From Psychrobacter sp. GP33 (GTDB taxonomy: Bacteria > Pseudomonadota > Gammaproteobacteria > Pseudomonadales > Moraxellaceae), in contig NZ_JACGYX010000001.1 of the NCBI RefSeq assembly GCF_014119005.1, positions 62,001 to 126,000 on the forward strand: a stretch of 64,000 bases of DNA. Reading direction: 5' to 3'. Shown piece by piece: positions 10,168 through 20,297 of the stretch. The stretch's first letter is position 1. Each line of letters starts with the position of its first letter. The notes below the pieces were generated by a model. The model saw only the letters and a program-made list of their open reading frames with translations. It was not told the origin of the DNA and did not search any database. Both the position numbers and the translations under genes were made by a program.

Positions 10168-10491
10168 ATGACTAACAGTACCTCTATTAACTTAGATAAT
10201 TTAAATGTAGAAGAACTAAGAGCTATTACTGAAAGTGCTCAGCAATTGATTCATCAAAAACAGCATCAAAGTTTGTTTGAAGCTTATATTAAATTCGAGC
10301 AGATTGCCAAAGACACTGGCAGTACGATTGAAGATATCTTGAAAGCTGGTGAAAGCTTAGAGAAAAAACGCAGTATTAAATACCGTAATACTGCCAATGC
10401 TGAAGAGACGTGGACAGGTCGCGGTCGTAAGCCAACGTGGTTGGTAGAGGCATTAGCAGCCGAAAGTAAGCTAGAAGATTTTGCTATATAA
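10168..10491 (+). CDS. H-NS family nucleoid-associated DNA-binding protein
   Basis: The 107-residue protein has an N-terminal coiled coil for oligomerisation (residues 10-60). Its C-terminal DNA-binding segment contains YRNTANAEETWTGRGRKPTW, where GRGRKP is the AT-hook-like loop of H-NS that inserts into the minor groove of AT-rich DNA. It closely resembles the H-NS proteins of Acinetobacter. Such proteins silence horizontally acquired AT-rich DNA, which is relevant to the AT-rich zone at 31-38 kb. Confidence 0.92.
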   Translation: MTNSTSINLDNLNVEELRAITESAQQLIHQKQHQSLFEAYIKFEQIAKDTGSTIEDILKAGESLEKKRSIKYRNTANAEETWTGRGRKPTWLVEALAAESKLEDFAI

Positions 10492-10575
10492 GTAATATGT
10501 GTAATAAAAAATACGTATAATTTCCAGATTTTTTAAATCCTTGAAATAAAAATGCATGACATTGTACAAGAATAG

Positions 10576-10612
10576 AAGCCAGTATCTTAGTTATAGGATA
10601 CTGGCTTTTTTT
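10576..10612 (+). terminator. Terminator after the H-NS gene
   Basis: AAGCCAGTATC and GATACTGGCTT pair around a short loop and are followed by seven T. Confidence 0.9.
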
Positions 10613-10679
10613 CTGTCATCTGTAGGGAGTAGTTTGTTATGATGATGGCATTTTTAACTGTTACAAGAGTACTGTACCT

Positions 10680-11522
10680 GTGCCCCAAGTATCTGCGTCG
10701 TCTAATAAATACCCTCGCAAGCGGTGGTGGCTAGTCGGAGGTATGTTATTTGTGCTATTTGCATTTCTGCAACTTCCGGCAGCATGGGTGGTAAAAAAGG
10801 TGGCTGCAGACTCAACCTATATCCAGCATGTATCCGGTAACTTATGGCATGGCTCAATGATTTGGCAATTACCGTTAACGGATACGCCACTAACCGGTGC
10901 GGCAAGCTGGACATGGCAGCCATGGCATTTGTTTCTCGGCAAACTCGGAGCAGAGGTTGAGGTAGGTACGGGACAGACGCGTCTTGATGGTCAAGTCAAA
11001 GTTGGGCGTGATTCATGGCAGATTAATGATATGAGCGGTAAGATTGCCCCTGAAACGCTGACCAGTGTTGTTAAATGGCATCTGCCCAATACCCCAATTC
11101 AAGTTAATAAAGTGTCATTGCAGCGTCAATCCAATTCCGGTGGCAATACCGATGCAGGTACGGGCAAAGAGAATAGCGCCGCTGAGTTTACCCGTGCTGA
11201 TGGTCAGTTGACTTGGGTGGGCGGTGAGATGGGCTATCCAAGTGGCGGCAAAACCTTTTATTTGACCTTGCCGCCGCTGCGAGCGCAATTAAGTACTGAA
11301 CAAAAAAATAATAAAAACGTGCTACATATTAATTTATTAAACAATCAAGATAAGCGTTTGGGCGACTTATATATCGATGGGGACAGTATGCTGGATGTGA
11401 GCTTAACCCAGCGCTTACTAGAAAGTATGCCTGAATATAAAGGTCAAGCGCCCCAAGACACGCCGGTGGTCAGCGTGCGTCAGTCGCTGTTGTCAGGGCT
11501 ATCTGGGGCAGGGGCGCAGTAG
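10680..11522 (+). CDS. gspN: Type II secretion system protein N
   Basis: The 280-residue GspN-like protein has one N-terminal membrane anchor (residues 15-38, preceded by KYPRKRWW) and a large periplasmic domain typical of GspN (AAWVVKKVAADSTYIQHVSG, a Trp-rich HLFLGKLGAEVE and a C-terminal SLTQRLLESMPEYK). GspN is an accessory inner-membrane part of the type II secretion machine. The start is a GTG at 10680 and the stop directly abuts the ATG of gspC, so the two are co-transcribed. In Acinetobacter gspN, gspC and gspD are also clustered apart from the other gsp genes. Confidence 0.85.
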   Translation: MPQVSASSNKYPRKRWWLVGGMLFVLFAFLQLPAAWVVKKVAADSTYIQHVSGNLWHGSMIWQLPLTDTPLTGAASWTWQPWHLFLGKLGAEVEVGTGQTRLDGQVKVGRDSWQINDMSGKIAPETLTSVVKWHLPNTPIQVNKVSLQRQSNSGGNTDAGTGKENSAAEFTRADGQLTWVGGEMGYPSGGKTFYLTLPPLRAQLSTEQKNNKNVLHINLLNNQDKRLGDLYIDGDSMLDVSLTQRLLESMPEYKGQAPQDTPVVSVRQSLLSGLSGAGAQ

Positions 11523-12431
11523 ATGCTAAGTATGACACCGCGCTTAAAGCCAATCCTCGAGCTGCTTAATCGCTTCTCAGTATGGCTACTGTTATTGGCG
11601 ATTGGCTGGTTGTGCTGGACGGCAGCGCGCTTATTGTGGCTGCTGGTAGCAGCGCCTGTTGCACCGACGTTGCCACTTGTACCGTTACAAAACAATAAAG
11701 CAACGACGGACTATAGTGGACTGTATGCGATATTTTCTGACCCAGCACCTGCTACCGCTGCTGTCCAGCCGCCCAATGTGTTGTTAAAAGGGGTGCTGCT
11801 TGCAAGTCCGGAAAGTTTGTCCTCTGCGATGTTAGACGTCAATGGTGAGGTAAAAAATTATCGGATTGGAGACACCTTGCAAGGCAGTGGATATACCCTT
11901 ATAGCGGTTGATTGGAATGCAGTGATTATTGCCGATGCCAATGACCAGCAGACTGTTATTCGTATGGCAGATGCGATATCGCTTGACCAACGCGGATTGG
12001 CAGAGGGTGCCATGAGCAATCAGCGGCTGCCGGACGGCATTCAAAATATGGGTGCGCCTATGCAAAATGTGCCTATGGAAGATGGGTCAGTCGATAATAA
12101 TGGCGCTGGCGCAACGACCGACAATAACAATCCTGAATCGCCTATTGACGAAGCAGTCACTGCCTTACAAGAAAATCCGGCAAGCTATTTAAGCCGTATG
12201 GGCGTCATGGCATCGGGAGAAGGCTATCAGGTAACCGCAGCAATGCCAGCAGGCGTACGCAGCCGCTTAGGGTTGGAGCCGGGGGACAAAGTGCTATCGG
12301 TTAATGGGCAATCGGTCGGTAATAATCCTAGCCAAGATGCTGGGCTCTTACAGCAAGTGCAGCAATCAGGTGAAGCCAAAATAGAGGTGAAGCGCGGTAA
12401 TCAGGTAATTACGATACGTCAGCAGTTTTAA
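11523..12431 (+). CDS. gspC: Type II secretion system protein C
   Basis: The 302-residue inner-membrane protein connects the secretion platform to the secretin. It shows a single N-terminal helix (residues 17-40). The HR domain follows (about 75-150, including LLKGVLLASPESLSSAML), then an Asn/Asp-rich linker and a C-terminal PDZ domain (about 205-302, LGLEPGDKVLSVNGQSV). The ATG follows immediately after the gspN stop. Next comes a 200-base gap with a weak stem (GCCTA/TAGGC, 12450-12465) before gspD. Confidence 0.92.
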   Translation: MLSMTPRLKPILELLNRFSVWLLLLAIGWLCWTAARLLWLLVAAPVAPTLPLVPLQNNKATTDYSGLYAIFSDPAPATAAVQPPNVLLKGVLLASPESLSSAMLDVNGEVKNYRIGDTLQGSGYTLIAVDWNAVIIADANDQQTVIRMADAISLDQRGLAEGAMSNQRLPDGIQNMGAPMQNVPMEDGSVDNNGAGATTDNNNPESPIDEAVTALQENPASYLSRMGVMASGEGYQVTAAMPAGVRSRLGLEPGDKVLSVNGQSVGNNPSQDAGLLQQVQQSGEAKIEVKRGNQVITIRQQF

Positions 12432-12725
12432 TAAGACCGTTTGCCTAGCTATATTTTAGGCGTTTTATTTAAGTGTTATTTCACTGTTTTATTTTTATTA
12501 AGCTCTATATTCTATTGAACAAGTCATTTTATTTATTCATATTTTCTCTTTACAATACTAACGAAATACTATTTAGCAGCTATTGCTTATAAACGCTTGG
12601 GTATAACTATTTGAGTTTGAATTAATAACAGTCGGATGGTTATCGGCATCCTTTGTAGCATTATTTTCTCTTATTTTATTTCATGTTGCGTACTATTAGC
12701 GACATCACAGTGGGTAATTATCACC

Positions 12726-14987
12726 ATGGTACGTTCGCATAAGTTTTCATTGACGCCTTTATCTCATGTTGTGCAGCGCTTGCTTTATATTTGCCGTCCA
12801 CTATGTTTGGCGTTGCCACTTTGGGCGGCATCGTGCGAGCTTGCCAGTGCGGAGAGCTGGAAAGTCAATCTGCAAGATGCGGATATTAAGGCGTTTATTA
12901 ATGAAGTGGCGACCATCACTGATCAAAATTTTGTGCTTGACCCGCGTATTAATGGCAACGTGACGGTTATCTCAAACCGTGCCTTGTCTCGCGATCAGAT
13001 TTATGAGCTGTTTTTAAGTGTAATGCAAGTAAACGGTATTGCCGCGATTAAATCGGGTACGACTACAAAGCTAGTACCGGATAATGTGGCTAAGCAATCG
13101 GGTATCGCGGTGGATTTGCGCGGTGAGATGGTCGGTGAAGCGCTAACCACACGGGTAATTTATTTAACTAATACTCAAGCTGCAGAAGTCTTAGGGGTCA
13201 TTCGTCCGCTGATGCCACAGTCAGCACATGCTGCAGCTGTACCTGGTATTAATGCATTGGTATTGTCGGATCGTGCTGATAGTCTGAATCAATTAACTAC
13301 ATTAATTCGTGACTTAGACAGCAATGTGAATGACAGCTTGCGCGTGATTCCGTTGCGTCATGTTGATGCGGAGCGCATGATGGACTTAATCAGTGCCCTT
13401 GTTGCGAGTGCCGGTAGCGGCGCACAAGGTCAGGGCGGGGATCAGCTCAAAGTCATCGCTGACGCCTCAAGCGATAGGCTGCTGGTAAAAGGCAGCCCTG
13501 AGATGATTGCTAAAGTTCAAGATATGGTCAATCAGTTGGATACCACACCCACGCGTCGCCTGAGCGGTCTACGCGTGTTCCGGTTAAAATACGCCAGTGC
13601 CAACCATATTGCTCAAATGCTGCGTGGTCTGCTTGCCAATCAATCTATCAACAGTGCCAGTGCGGCATCGACTTTAGAATCTGCGTCCTTAGCCAATTCT
13701 AGCACTGTAGGGGCGTCGTTAAAAAATGAGGACACGTCTGCGCTATTGAACAATCAGCTGGGTAATCAGCCAGCAGTAAGTGCGCCTACTACAGGTACGG
13801 GTGGCTCAGCAAGCGGCAGTAGCGCGCGTCCTTTTAGCATCATCGCTGATGAAACTCAAAACTCGGTTATCGTTAATGCCTCCCCCGAGCTCATGTTTGA
13901 GATTGAAGAGGCGGTCAATCAGCTGGACAATCGCCGCGCCCAAGTTCTCATCCAAGCGGCAATCGTCGAAGTATCCGGCGATGATGCGACCCAACTGGGT
14001 GTGCAATGGGCGCTGGGTAATGCCAATAGTGGCTATGGCGTGGTAAATTTTAATAATGTTGGTGCAAGTGCCACGACCCTTGCCGCCGCTGCATTATCAG
14101 GCGGCGCTAATATTAGTGCTGCCGCTGGTTCCATTGCAGGTGCGTTACTTGGTATTGGTAGCAGCAGCAAAGACAGTAAAGGCAATGCTCAATTTTATGG
14201 GGCTATCTTACAAGCATTAGACTCCTCAACCAGTGCCAATTTATTATCTATGCCATCAATTTTGACCTTGGACAACGAAAAAGCCAGTATTTTAGTGGGT
14301 CAAAACGTACCTTTTGTGACTGGTTCCTACACCACTGGTAGTGATTCTTCAACCAATCCATTCCAGACCATTGACCGCAAAGATATCGGTATCAACCTCA
14401 ATGTTATTCCTCATATTGGTGATAACGGCACGGTACGACTAGAGGTGTCTCAAGAGGTTTCCTCAGTCGTACCGGGTAGTATTGGCAACGCCAGTGGTCT
14501 AATTACCAATAAAAGCCTAATTAATACCACTATTTTAGCCGATGACCAGCAGACTATTGCGTTGGGTGGCTTAATGCGTGACAATTCCACCACCAGCCAA
14601 CAAAAAGTCCCCGGTTTAGGTAATGTACCGCTCATTGGACGTTTATTTCGCTCCGATAATGACAACACGCAAAAAAGTAATTTAATCATATTTTTACAGC
14701 CAACCATTTTACGTGATGGCGGAGCAGTGGCAAGCGTCACTGAACGTAAATTTAATCAAATGCGCGTGTTACAGTTGGTCATTGATAAAAATGGCACGAT
14801 TAAGCAATTACCATTAAGTGGCACCGAAGGCTGGGATGGTAATGTCAGCACCGATTATGAATTAATGCCGCTCAATCCACTGGTGCCCAAACGCGATCAA
14901 ACGCCAAAACCCTCTACTAAAGCAAAACCAATCACTAGAGTAGATACTGGCGACTCAGGTATTACTACCTATCCCTTAAGCCGTTAA
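12726..14987 (+). CDS. gspD: Type II secretion system secretin D
   Basis: This is the outer-membrane secretin channel. I choose the ATG at 12726 (752 residues). It gives a Sec signal peptide that ends near ELASA before the mature ESWKVNLQDADIKAF, whereas an upstream in-frame ATG at 12636 would add an unlikely second hydrophobic stretch. After the signal come the N0 domain (DIKAFINEVATITDQNFVLD), N1-N3 modules with repeated LIRDLDS/VNQLDTTP-type ends and the secretin core (VLIQAAIVEVSGDDATQLGV, PSILTLDNEKASILVGQNVP, VPGLGNVPLIGRLF). A low-complexity Ser/Ala/Asn insert lies within N3. The C-terminal tail is Pro/Lys-rich and could bind a pilotin. Confidence 0.95.
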   Translation: MVRSHKFSLTPLSHVVQRLLYICRPLCLALPLWAASCELASAESWKVNLQDADIKAFINEVATITDQNFVLDPRINGNVTVISNRALSRDQIYELFLSVMQVNGIAAIKSGTTTKLVPDNVAKQSGIAVDLRGEMVGEALTTRVIYLTNTQAAEVLGVIRPLMPQSAHAAAVPGINALVLSDRADSLNQLTTLIRDLDSNVNDSLRVIPLRHVDAERMMDLISALVASAGSGAQGQGGDQLKVIADASSDRLLVKGSPEMIAKVQDMVNQLDTTPTRRLSGLRVFRLKYASANHIAQMLRGLLANQSINSASAASTLESASLANSSTVGASLKNEDTSALLNNQLGNQPAVSAPTTGTGGSASGSSARPFSIIADETQNSVIVNASPELMFEIEEAVNQLDNRRAQVLIQAAIVEVSGDDATQLGVQWALGNANSGYGVVNFNNVGASATTLAAAALSGGANISAAAGSIAGALLGIGSSSKDSKGNAQFYGAILQALDSSTSANLLSMPSILTLDNEKASILVGQNVPFVTGSYTTGSDSSTNPFQTIDRKDIGINLNVIPHIGDNGTVRLEVSQEVSSVVPGSIGNASGLITNKSLINTTILADDQQTIALGGLMRDNSTTSQQKVPGLGNVPLIGRLFRSDNDNTQKSNLIIFLQPTILRDGGAVASVTERKFNQMRVLQLVIDKNGTIKQLPLSGTEGWDGNVSTDYELMPLNPLVPKRDQTPKPSTKAKPITRVDTGDSGITTYPLSR

Positions 14988-15021
14988 ATTTACATTTTAA
15001 AGACATTCTAGGCGTGACATC

Positions 15022-15201
15022 ATGACCAAACAAGATGATAAAAAGCTAAGCGATAAAAGTAATAAGAAAAAATGGTTAACGCTGAGTTTGATGGGCGTAG
15101 CGTTACTTTTGATTCCAAGGCGCAGTAGTCGGCAGGATAGTGCGCCTATCGATAAAAAATATAATAAGCCAGATAACAATAATAATCCTAGCCTTCCCTA
15201 A
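15022..15201 (+). CDS. Small basic single-helix protein, unknown
   Basis: A 59-codon ORF begins 34 bases after gspD. It has a Lys-rich cytoplasmic start (MTKQDDKKLSDKSNKKKW), one hydrophobic helix (about residues 19-32) and a polar Asn/Asp-rich tail. The layout is that of a small membrane-anchored protein and may be an accessory of the secretion locus. The ribosome site is weak and no family is recognised, so it could be chance. Confidence 0.38.
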   Translation: MTKQDDKKLSDKSNKKKWLTLSLMGVALLLIPRRSSRQDSAPIDKKYNKPDNNNNPSLP

Positions 15202-15403
15202 TGATTGGCGCATTATTATTATAATGAGTTAGTGGTGATTGGATTTGAATTTGTATTTTTTAACACACTTTCTTTGGAAAACGTTTCAGGCGCGATTACC
15301 ATACAAATTTGTCCTAATTATAGAGTACGTTCATTATATGATGGTAGGTGCAATATCGACGTAACTACACCCTATTATTTATAACATCGAAGATGCGGTT
15401 CAT

Positions 15404-15437
15404 AATGCTAAGTATTGGTAATTATTTAGCATTTTAT
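15404..15437 (+). terminator. Possible terminator upstream of the tatD-type gene
   Basis: AATGCTAA and TTAGCATT form an 8-bp stem around a 14-base loop, followed by TTATT. The T run is imperfect. It would close the gsp transcript before the TatD-type gene. Confidence 0.4.
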
Positions 15438-15469
15438 TGATTAAAAATGTTAAATGGTAAAGGCTATTT

Positions 15470-16492
15470 ATGACTGCTATTAACCACCCAATAATAGGTG
15501 ATGCCAAATCACTGTTATTGCCTCCTGTACTGCCTTTGATTGATACTCACACTCATTTTGATGCCCCTGTTTTCGATGGGGATAGAATGATACAAGCGCA
15601 GCAGGCCTATGAGTGTGGAATACGGCATTTGGTATTATTAGGCTATGTTGCTCGCCATTTCAAACGCTTATATGTGACTCAGCAAGCCTTAACGCAACCT
15701 TCAGTACCGCAATCTTCAGTACCGCAACTAACATTACCAGAATTAACAACCCAACACTCATTATTACCGCACGCGCATATCGCTGTAGGGCTACATCCTT
15801 TTTATATTGACCAGCATACTGAAAACCATTTATCACAGATGGCGCAGCTAATAGAGCAGTGCCGTCCGTTAGCCATTGGCGAAATTGGCTTAGATACATT
15901 TACCCCTGCCATGAAACAGCCTGAAATGCTTGCCAAACAGCAGTATTTTTTTAAGGCACAATTGGATATGGCGGTACAGCATCAACTGCCCGTTATGCTG
16001 CATATTCGTAAAGCGCATGCTGAAGTGTTAGCGATATTAAAGACACATGATTATGATGCGCATTTATTGGGTGGCATTGCTCATAGCTTCAGTGGTGGTG
16101 AGCAAGAAGCAAAAGCTTTTGTGAAATTGGGCTTTAAACTTGGCGTTACCGGACAAATTACTAATCCTAATGCCAAAAAATTAAGACGTTCTATTTGTGC
16201 AGCAGTAGCAAAATATGGTGTAAACTGCTTAGTTATTGAGACAGATTGTCCCGATATGACTCCTGTTATGTGTCAGACATCAAACTATACTCAATCAGCA
16301 CTTGGACAGCATGCAGATAATGAGTGGCATGGAGCTGAGGGTCAAAATCGTAATGTACCGAGCAATTTACCTTGGGTGCTGCTGACCTTAAGTGAGTTAC
16401 TAAATGTTGCGCCAGCTGATATTGCTCGACAATTGTGGCAAAATAGCACCCACGCATTACAAGTTGATTGGAGTTATCCTGGGCTCAATTGA
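15470..16492 (+). CDS. TatD family metal-dependent hydrolase (DNase-like)
   Basis: TatD proteins are TIM-barrel metal-dependent nucleases. The N-terminal metal site is IDTHTHFDAPVFDGDR. The later metal ligands appear as GEIGLD, the His in QLPVMLHIRKAH, a HSFSGG loop and the terminal ETDCPDMTP. It has 340 residues against about 260 in the family. The excess is an insertion at residues 77-95 built from repeated SVPQ units and another before the C-terminal SNLPWVLLTLSELL. The ATG follows AAAGGC. Confidence 0.88.
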   Translation: MTAINHPIIGDAKSLLLPPVLPLIDTHTHFDAPVFDGDRMIQAQQAYECGIRHLVLLGYVARHFKRLYVTQQALTQPSVPQSSVPQLTLPELTTQHSLLPHAHIAVGLHPFYIDQHTENHLSQMAQLIEQCRPLAIGEIGLDTFTPAMKQPEMLAKQQYFFKAQLDMAVQHQLPVMLHIRKAHAEVLAILKTHDYDAHLLGGIAHSFSGGEQEAKAFVKLGFKLGVTGQITNPNAKKLRRSICAAVAKYGVNCLVIETDCPDMTPVMCQTSNYTQSALGQHADNEWHGAEGQNRNVPSNLPWVLLTLSELLNVAPADIARQLWQNSTHALQVDWSYPGLN

Positions 16493-16676
16493 TTTAAATA
16501 TACAAACGTAAAAGGATAAAAGCTGTTTTGGTTAAAGCCATTCTAGTTATTAGCTACTTTTTCTGTCATTAACTGTCCTAGAAAAGTTATTAATAACTTA
16601 TTATTAATAACCGACTATCTTATGCACTTTTCTTTACCTTGTGTCTTTTCATTTCTATCAGAGTGTTATCTTGCCT

Positions 16677-17618
16677 ATGAGTTATTCACCGACCACTGTG
16701 ACGACAAATATATCTGCTGCCCTCTTTGAGAGTAGTGCTGATGCTACCGATAATAACCTGACGAATACAGTAGCTAATAAAGATTCTATCGATACGATGG
16801 CGAAAGCTGTAGCCACAGATGATCAGCAATACCAGCGACGCTTTCAAGGCACGCAAACATTATACGGCAGTGCAGCATTTGATATTTTTGCAGCAGCGCA
16901 TGTAATCGTGATTGGCATTGGTGGAGTCGGTTCTTGGGTGGCTGAAGGGCTAGCAAGAACGGCAGTTGGTACGATAACGTTAATCGATTTGGACGTGTTA
17001 GTAGCATCCAATGTGAATCGCCAACTGCCTGCACTTGATAGTACCTTTGGCCAAAGTAAAATCGCAGCAATGGGTCAGCGTGTGACGGAGATTAATCCAA
17101 ACGTTACCTTACATTTAGTTGATGATTTTTTAACTCCTGAAAATGTTGCAACCTTACTACCGAATCGCGCTACCGCGAAAGCGGCTGCTGCGGCGAACCG
17201 ACCCATTATTATTTTAGATTGTGTGGATGATATGCAGGCAAAGCTTGCAATTGCGCTGCATTGTCGATTTAATAAACTTAAGTTGATTTGCGCAGGCGGG
17301 GCAGGGGGCAAGCTTGATCCGCGTCATATCACCGTTAGCGATTTAAAAGACAGCTATCAAGATCCGCTATTGGCAAGACTGCGCACCAAGCTGCGGGTTG
17401 AAAAGGGTATCAATAGCGAGCTTAAAGAAAAATTTGGCATTAAATGTGTGTATTCAACCGAGCCACCAAAAGTAGATAAAAGTTGCCAAACTGGCGGTTT
17501 GCACTGCGGTGGTTACGGGTCGGCAGTCACAGTGACGTCCGTTGTGGCGATGATTATGGTGAGTGAGGCGCTACAGATACTTATGCAGCATGCTGCAAAG
17601 CCGTCTATTTCGCATTGA
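16677..17618 (+). CDS. tcdA: tRNA threonylcarbamoyladenosine dehydratase
   Basis: TcdA (CsdL/YgdL) is an E1-like ATP-dependent enzyme that cyclises t6A37 in ANN-decoding tRNAs. The nucleotide loop GIGGVGSWVAEGLAR, the acidic TLIDLDVL, the NRQLPAL segment and the conserved VYSTEPP all match. The ATG at 16677 (314 residues) is preferred over an in-frame GTG at 16641. Even so the first ~50 residues are a low-complexity Thr/Asn/Asp extension not present in E. coli, and a later start at ATG 16797 is possible. It ends 3 bases before the next gene, so the two may be co-transcribed. Confidence 0.9.
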   Translation: MSYSPTTVTTNISAALFESSADATDNNLTNTVANKDSIDTMAKAVATDDQQYQRRFQGTQTLYGSAAFDIFAAAHVIVIGIGGVGSWVAEGLARTAVGTITLIDLDVLVASNVNRQLPALDSTFGQSKIAAMGQRVTEINPNVTLHLVDDFLTPENVATLLPNRATAKAAAAANRPIIILDCVDDMQAKLAIALHCRFNKLKLICAGGAGGKLDPRHITVSDLKDSYQDPLLARLRTKLRVEKGINSELKEKFGIKCVYSTEPPKVDKSCQTGGLHCGGYGSAVTVTSVVAMIMVSEALQILMQHAAKPSISH

Positions 17619-17621
17619 TTA

Positions 17622-19388
17622 ATGGAGACAGTTTTGTCTACTTATACCTACCCTGTAGCGGATGACGACTTTGCTCGCGTTGCTATGTTAAAAGAATATA
17701 AAGTACTGAATACCAATGAAGAGCCTGCATTTGCCCGTTTGACCGAATTGGTTAAAATGTTTTTTGGTGTCCCTATAGTGACGATTGCCTTTTTGGATGA
17801 AGACACTCAATACCTTAAGTCGCCGCTCGGACTTGGCGATATCTGCACGACCACGCGTGAAGTATCTATTTGTAATTACACAATTTTGTCGGACGATATA
17901 TTTTTAGTTCCGGATTTATTGCTTGATGAGCGCTTTATTTACCATCCTTTTGTCACTCAAGATCCACATTTACGCTTTTATGCTGGCGTCCCGATTGTTT
18001 TATATGATAAAGATAAAACCTATCGCTTAGGGTCATTATGTTTAATTGATATCAAGCCAAATCATAATTTCAACGCTGAACAGGCCGAGTTATTAAAGAA
18101 ATTTGCTGTCATGGCAGCGGATGCCTTGCAGTTACAAAAAAGTCAGCGCGTGGCAAAATATGCTAATGAGATGAAATCTGAGTTCTTAGCTAATATGAGT
18201 CATGAGATACGTACACCAATGAATGGTATTGTGGGTACGCTCGATATGTTGAATGACACTACTCTTAGTCATGAACAACAAGAATATGTAGACAATATAA
18301 AGCTGTCGAGCGAGCATTTATTAACGGTTCTTAATGGTATCTTAGATTTATCTAGAGTGGAATCTGGACAGATGGTTATAGATGCTGTACCCATGAATTT
18401 ATCGGTACTGTGCAATGAAGTTATCAGTTTATTTGCTGCAAAAGCCCTTCAGCGCGGTGTCATACTAGAGTATCACTATACTGAAGCCCTATCGCCTTAT
18501 GTTCAAGGTGATTCAGTGCGCATCAAACAAGTATTAGCCAATTTAGTGAATAATGCGATTAAGTTTACGCGTGAGGGCGGGCTAGTCAGTATAAAGGTTA
18601 ATCATGCTCTAAAGTGCGAATGCGTTTCTTCTGTCCCTACTAGAAACAAACTAAAGAATGATCCCACGTATGATTCCCATAATTGTAGAGATATGACATT
18701 ATGTATCACGGTATCGGATACTGGTGTTGGTATCAAGTCTGAGTCTTTAGAGGCGATATTTGATGCGTATAATCAAGCCGATAAGTCAACGCATCGGCTG
18801 TACGGCGGTACTGGGCTGGGTTTGTCGGTTTGTAAATCATTGGTTGAACTGATGGGTGGCCATATTTGGGCTGACAGTGTGGTGGATGAAGGTACTAATT
18901 TTCATGTGGTACTACCACTTGCCACACTAGATAAAACGCAGTACGATGTTTGGCAATACTCTGAACGTATAGAGCCGGAAGTGACGGCACAGCATATTGG
19001 TCATGTGTTATTGGTAGAAGATGACAAGGTTAACGCTATTATTGCGCAAAAAGCGTTAGAGAGTAGTGGTCATCAAGTGACGCACGTAACGAATGGGCAA
19101 CAGGCGATAGATAAATTTGTAGCCAATCCGCACAGCTATGATTTGATCTTAATGGATCATCATATGCCTATTATGAATGGGATGCAGGCAACGATGAAGC
19201 TCCATGAACTTTATGGTGCCAGTCGATTGCCGCCGATTATTGCTTTGACTGCCAATGCTATGAATGGCGAGCGTGAAAAATATCTGCAAGCAGGTATGCA
19301 AGACTACTGCACCAAGCCCTTCAAAAAAGAGCAGCTCAATTCATTAGTGCAATATTGGCTTATGTATAAACAATCTATGCAAACATGA
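17622..19388 (+). CDS. Hybrid sensor histidine kinase with GAF and receiver domains
   Basis: The 588-residue soluble protein has a GAF sensor (about residues 25-170, FGVPIVTIAFLDEDTQYLKS), a HisKA dimer with His194 in NMSHEIRTPMNG and an HATPase domain (NLVNNAIKF; DTGVGI; GGTGLGLSV). A C-terminal receiver follows with acidic pair 467-468, phospho-acceptor Asp512 (ILMDHHMP) and Lys565. No membrane segment is present, so it senses a cytoplasmic signal. The final output partner is not encoded nearby. It starts 3 bases after tcdA. Confidence 0.93.
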   Translation: METVLSTYTYPVADDDFARVAMLKEYKVLNTNEEPAFARLTELVKMFFGVPIVTIAFLDEDTQYLKSPLGLGDICTTTREVSICNYTILSDDIFLVPDLLLDERFIYHPFVTQDPHLRFYAGVPIVLYDKDKTYRLGSLCLIDIKPNHNFNAEQAELLKKFAVMAADALQLQKSQRVAKYANEMKSEFLANMSHEIRTPMNGIVGTLDMLNDTTLSHEQQEYVDNIKLSSEHLLTVLNGILDLSRVESGQMVIDAVPMNLSVLCNEVISLFAAKALQRGVILEYHYTEALSPYVQGDSVRIKQVLANLVNNAIKFTREGGLVSIKVNHALKCECVSSVPTRNKLKNDPTYDSHNCRDMTLCITVSDTGVGIKSESLEAIFDAYNQADKSTHRLYGGTGLGLSVCKSLVELMGGHIWADSVVDEGTNFHVVLPLATLDKTQYDVWQYSERIEPEVTAQHIGHVLLVEDDKVNAIIAQKALESSGHQVTHVTNGQQAIDKFVANPHSYDLILMDHHMPIMNGMQATMKLHELYGASRLPPIIALTANAMNGEREKYLQAGMQDYCTKPFKKEQLNSLVQYWLMYKQSMQT

Positions 19389-19442
19389 TGGTTAGCTGGT
19401 TATAATAAATTTTTTTCATTACATTTTTTTATTACATTAAAG

Positions 19443-19478
19443 AAAAAAGCTCAATCTGAAACCAGATTGAGCTTTTTT
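19443..19478. terminator. Bidirectional terminator between the kinase and efp
   Basis: AAAAGCTCAATCTG and CAGATTGAGCTTTT pair around a short loop, with A on the left and T on the right. It therefore serves both the plus-strand kinase gene and the minus-strand efp. Confidence 0.9.
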
Positions 19479-19503
19479 TCCTGCCATTAAAATAAATAGT
19501 AAA

Positions 19504-20079
19504 CTATTGGCTAACGCGCGTCTGGTAATCGCCGGTACGTGTATCTACCCGTACCACTTCGCCTTGCTGGACGAATAATGGTACGCGTACCACAGCACCC
19601 GTCTCTAATGTTGCAGGTTTGCCGCCGCCACCTGACGTGTCACCGCGCAGACCAGGATCCGTTTCAGTGATTTGTAGTTCAACAAAGTTAGGCGGGGTAA
19701 TCGACAGTGGCACGCCATTAAATAAGGTGATGGTACACAAAGCATTACCATCGTCTTTGAGCCATTTTATCGCATCAGCAACGGCTGTTTTATCTGCTTG
19801 CATTTGCTCAAAGCTTTCAGGATGCATAAAATGCCAAAAATCACCATCGTTATACAGATAGTTCATTTCAGTATCCATCACATCTGCAGCTTCTAAGCTT
19901 TCGCCTGATTTAAACGTTTGCTCAAGCACACGACCGCTGCGCAGATTGCGCATTTTAACGCGGTTAAAGGCTTGACCTTTACCCGGCTTTACAAATTCGT
20001 TTTCAACGATGGAATAAGGGTTGCCGTCAAGCATCACTTTTAGACCGGCTTTAAATTCGTTAGTAGAAAAACTTGCCAC
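19504..20079 (-). CDS. efp: Translation elongation factor P
   Basis: EF-P rescues ribosomes stalled at polyproline. This 191-residue protein has the KOW-like N-terminal domain with the modifiable lysine at K34 (VKPGKGQAF). Two OB domains follow; the last includes the conserved [20 protein letters not shown]. The K34 loop is the type that receives beta-lysine, which fits the divergent epmB gene 218 bases away. Confidence 0.98.
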   Translation of the reverse strand: MASFSTNEFKAGLKVMLDGNPYSIVENEFVKPGKGQAFNRVKMRNLRSGRVLEQTFKSGESLEAADVMDTEMNYLYNDGDFWHFMHPESFEQMQADKTAVADAIKWLKDDGNALCTITLFNGVPLSITPPNFVELQITETDPGLRGDTSGGGGKPATLETGAVVRVPLFVQQGEVVRVDTRTGDYQTRVSQ

Positions 20080-20297
20080 AAAAAGACTCCTAAGGGTTGC
20101 TGGTAATGGTATGAGCCCACTATTATTAGAGCGAGTTCATCATTGATTATCGTTGTGCTACCAAACAGATCTCGTGCACATCATGCGAACATCATATCAG
20201 GAATGAATAGGGTTGAATGATGATGTTTGGCATGTTTTGATAGAGGATGGATGAACAGCGTATAATGTCGCCTTTTAAGCATACGTCATAGGCTGTC

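Noticed and set aside
12636-12725. Upstream start for gspD
   Set aside because: It would put a second hydrophobic stretch in front of a good signal peptide; the ATG at 12726 is preferred.
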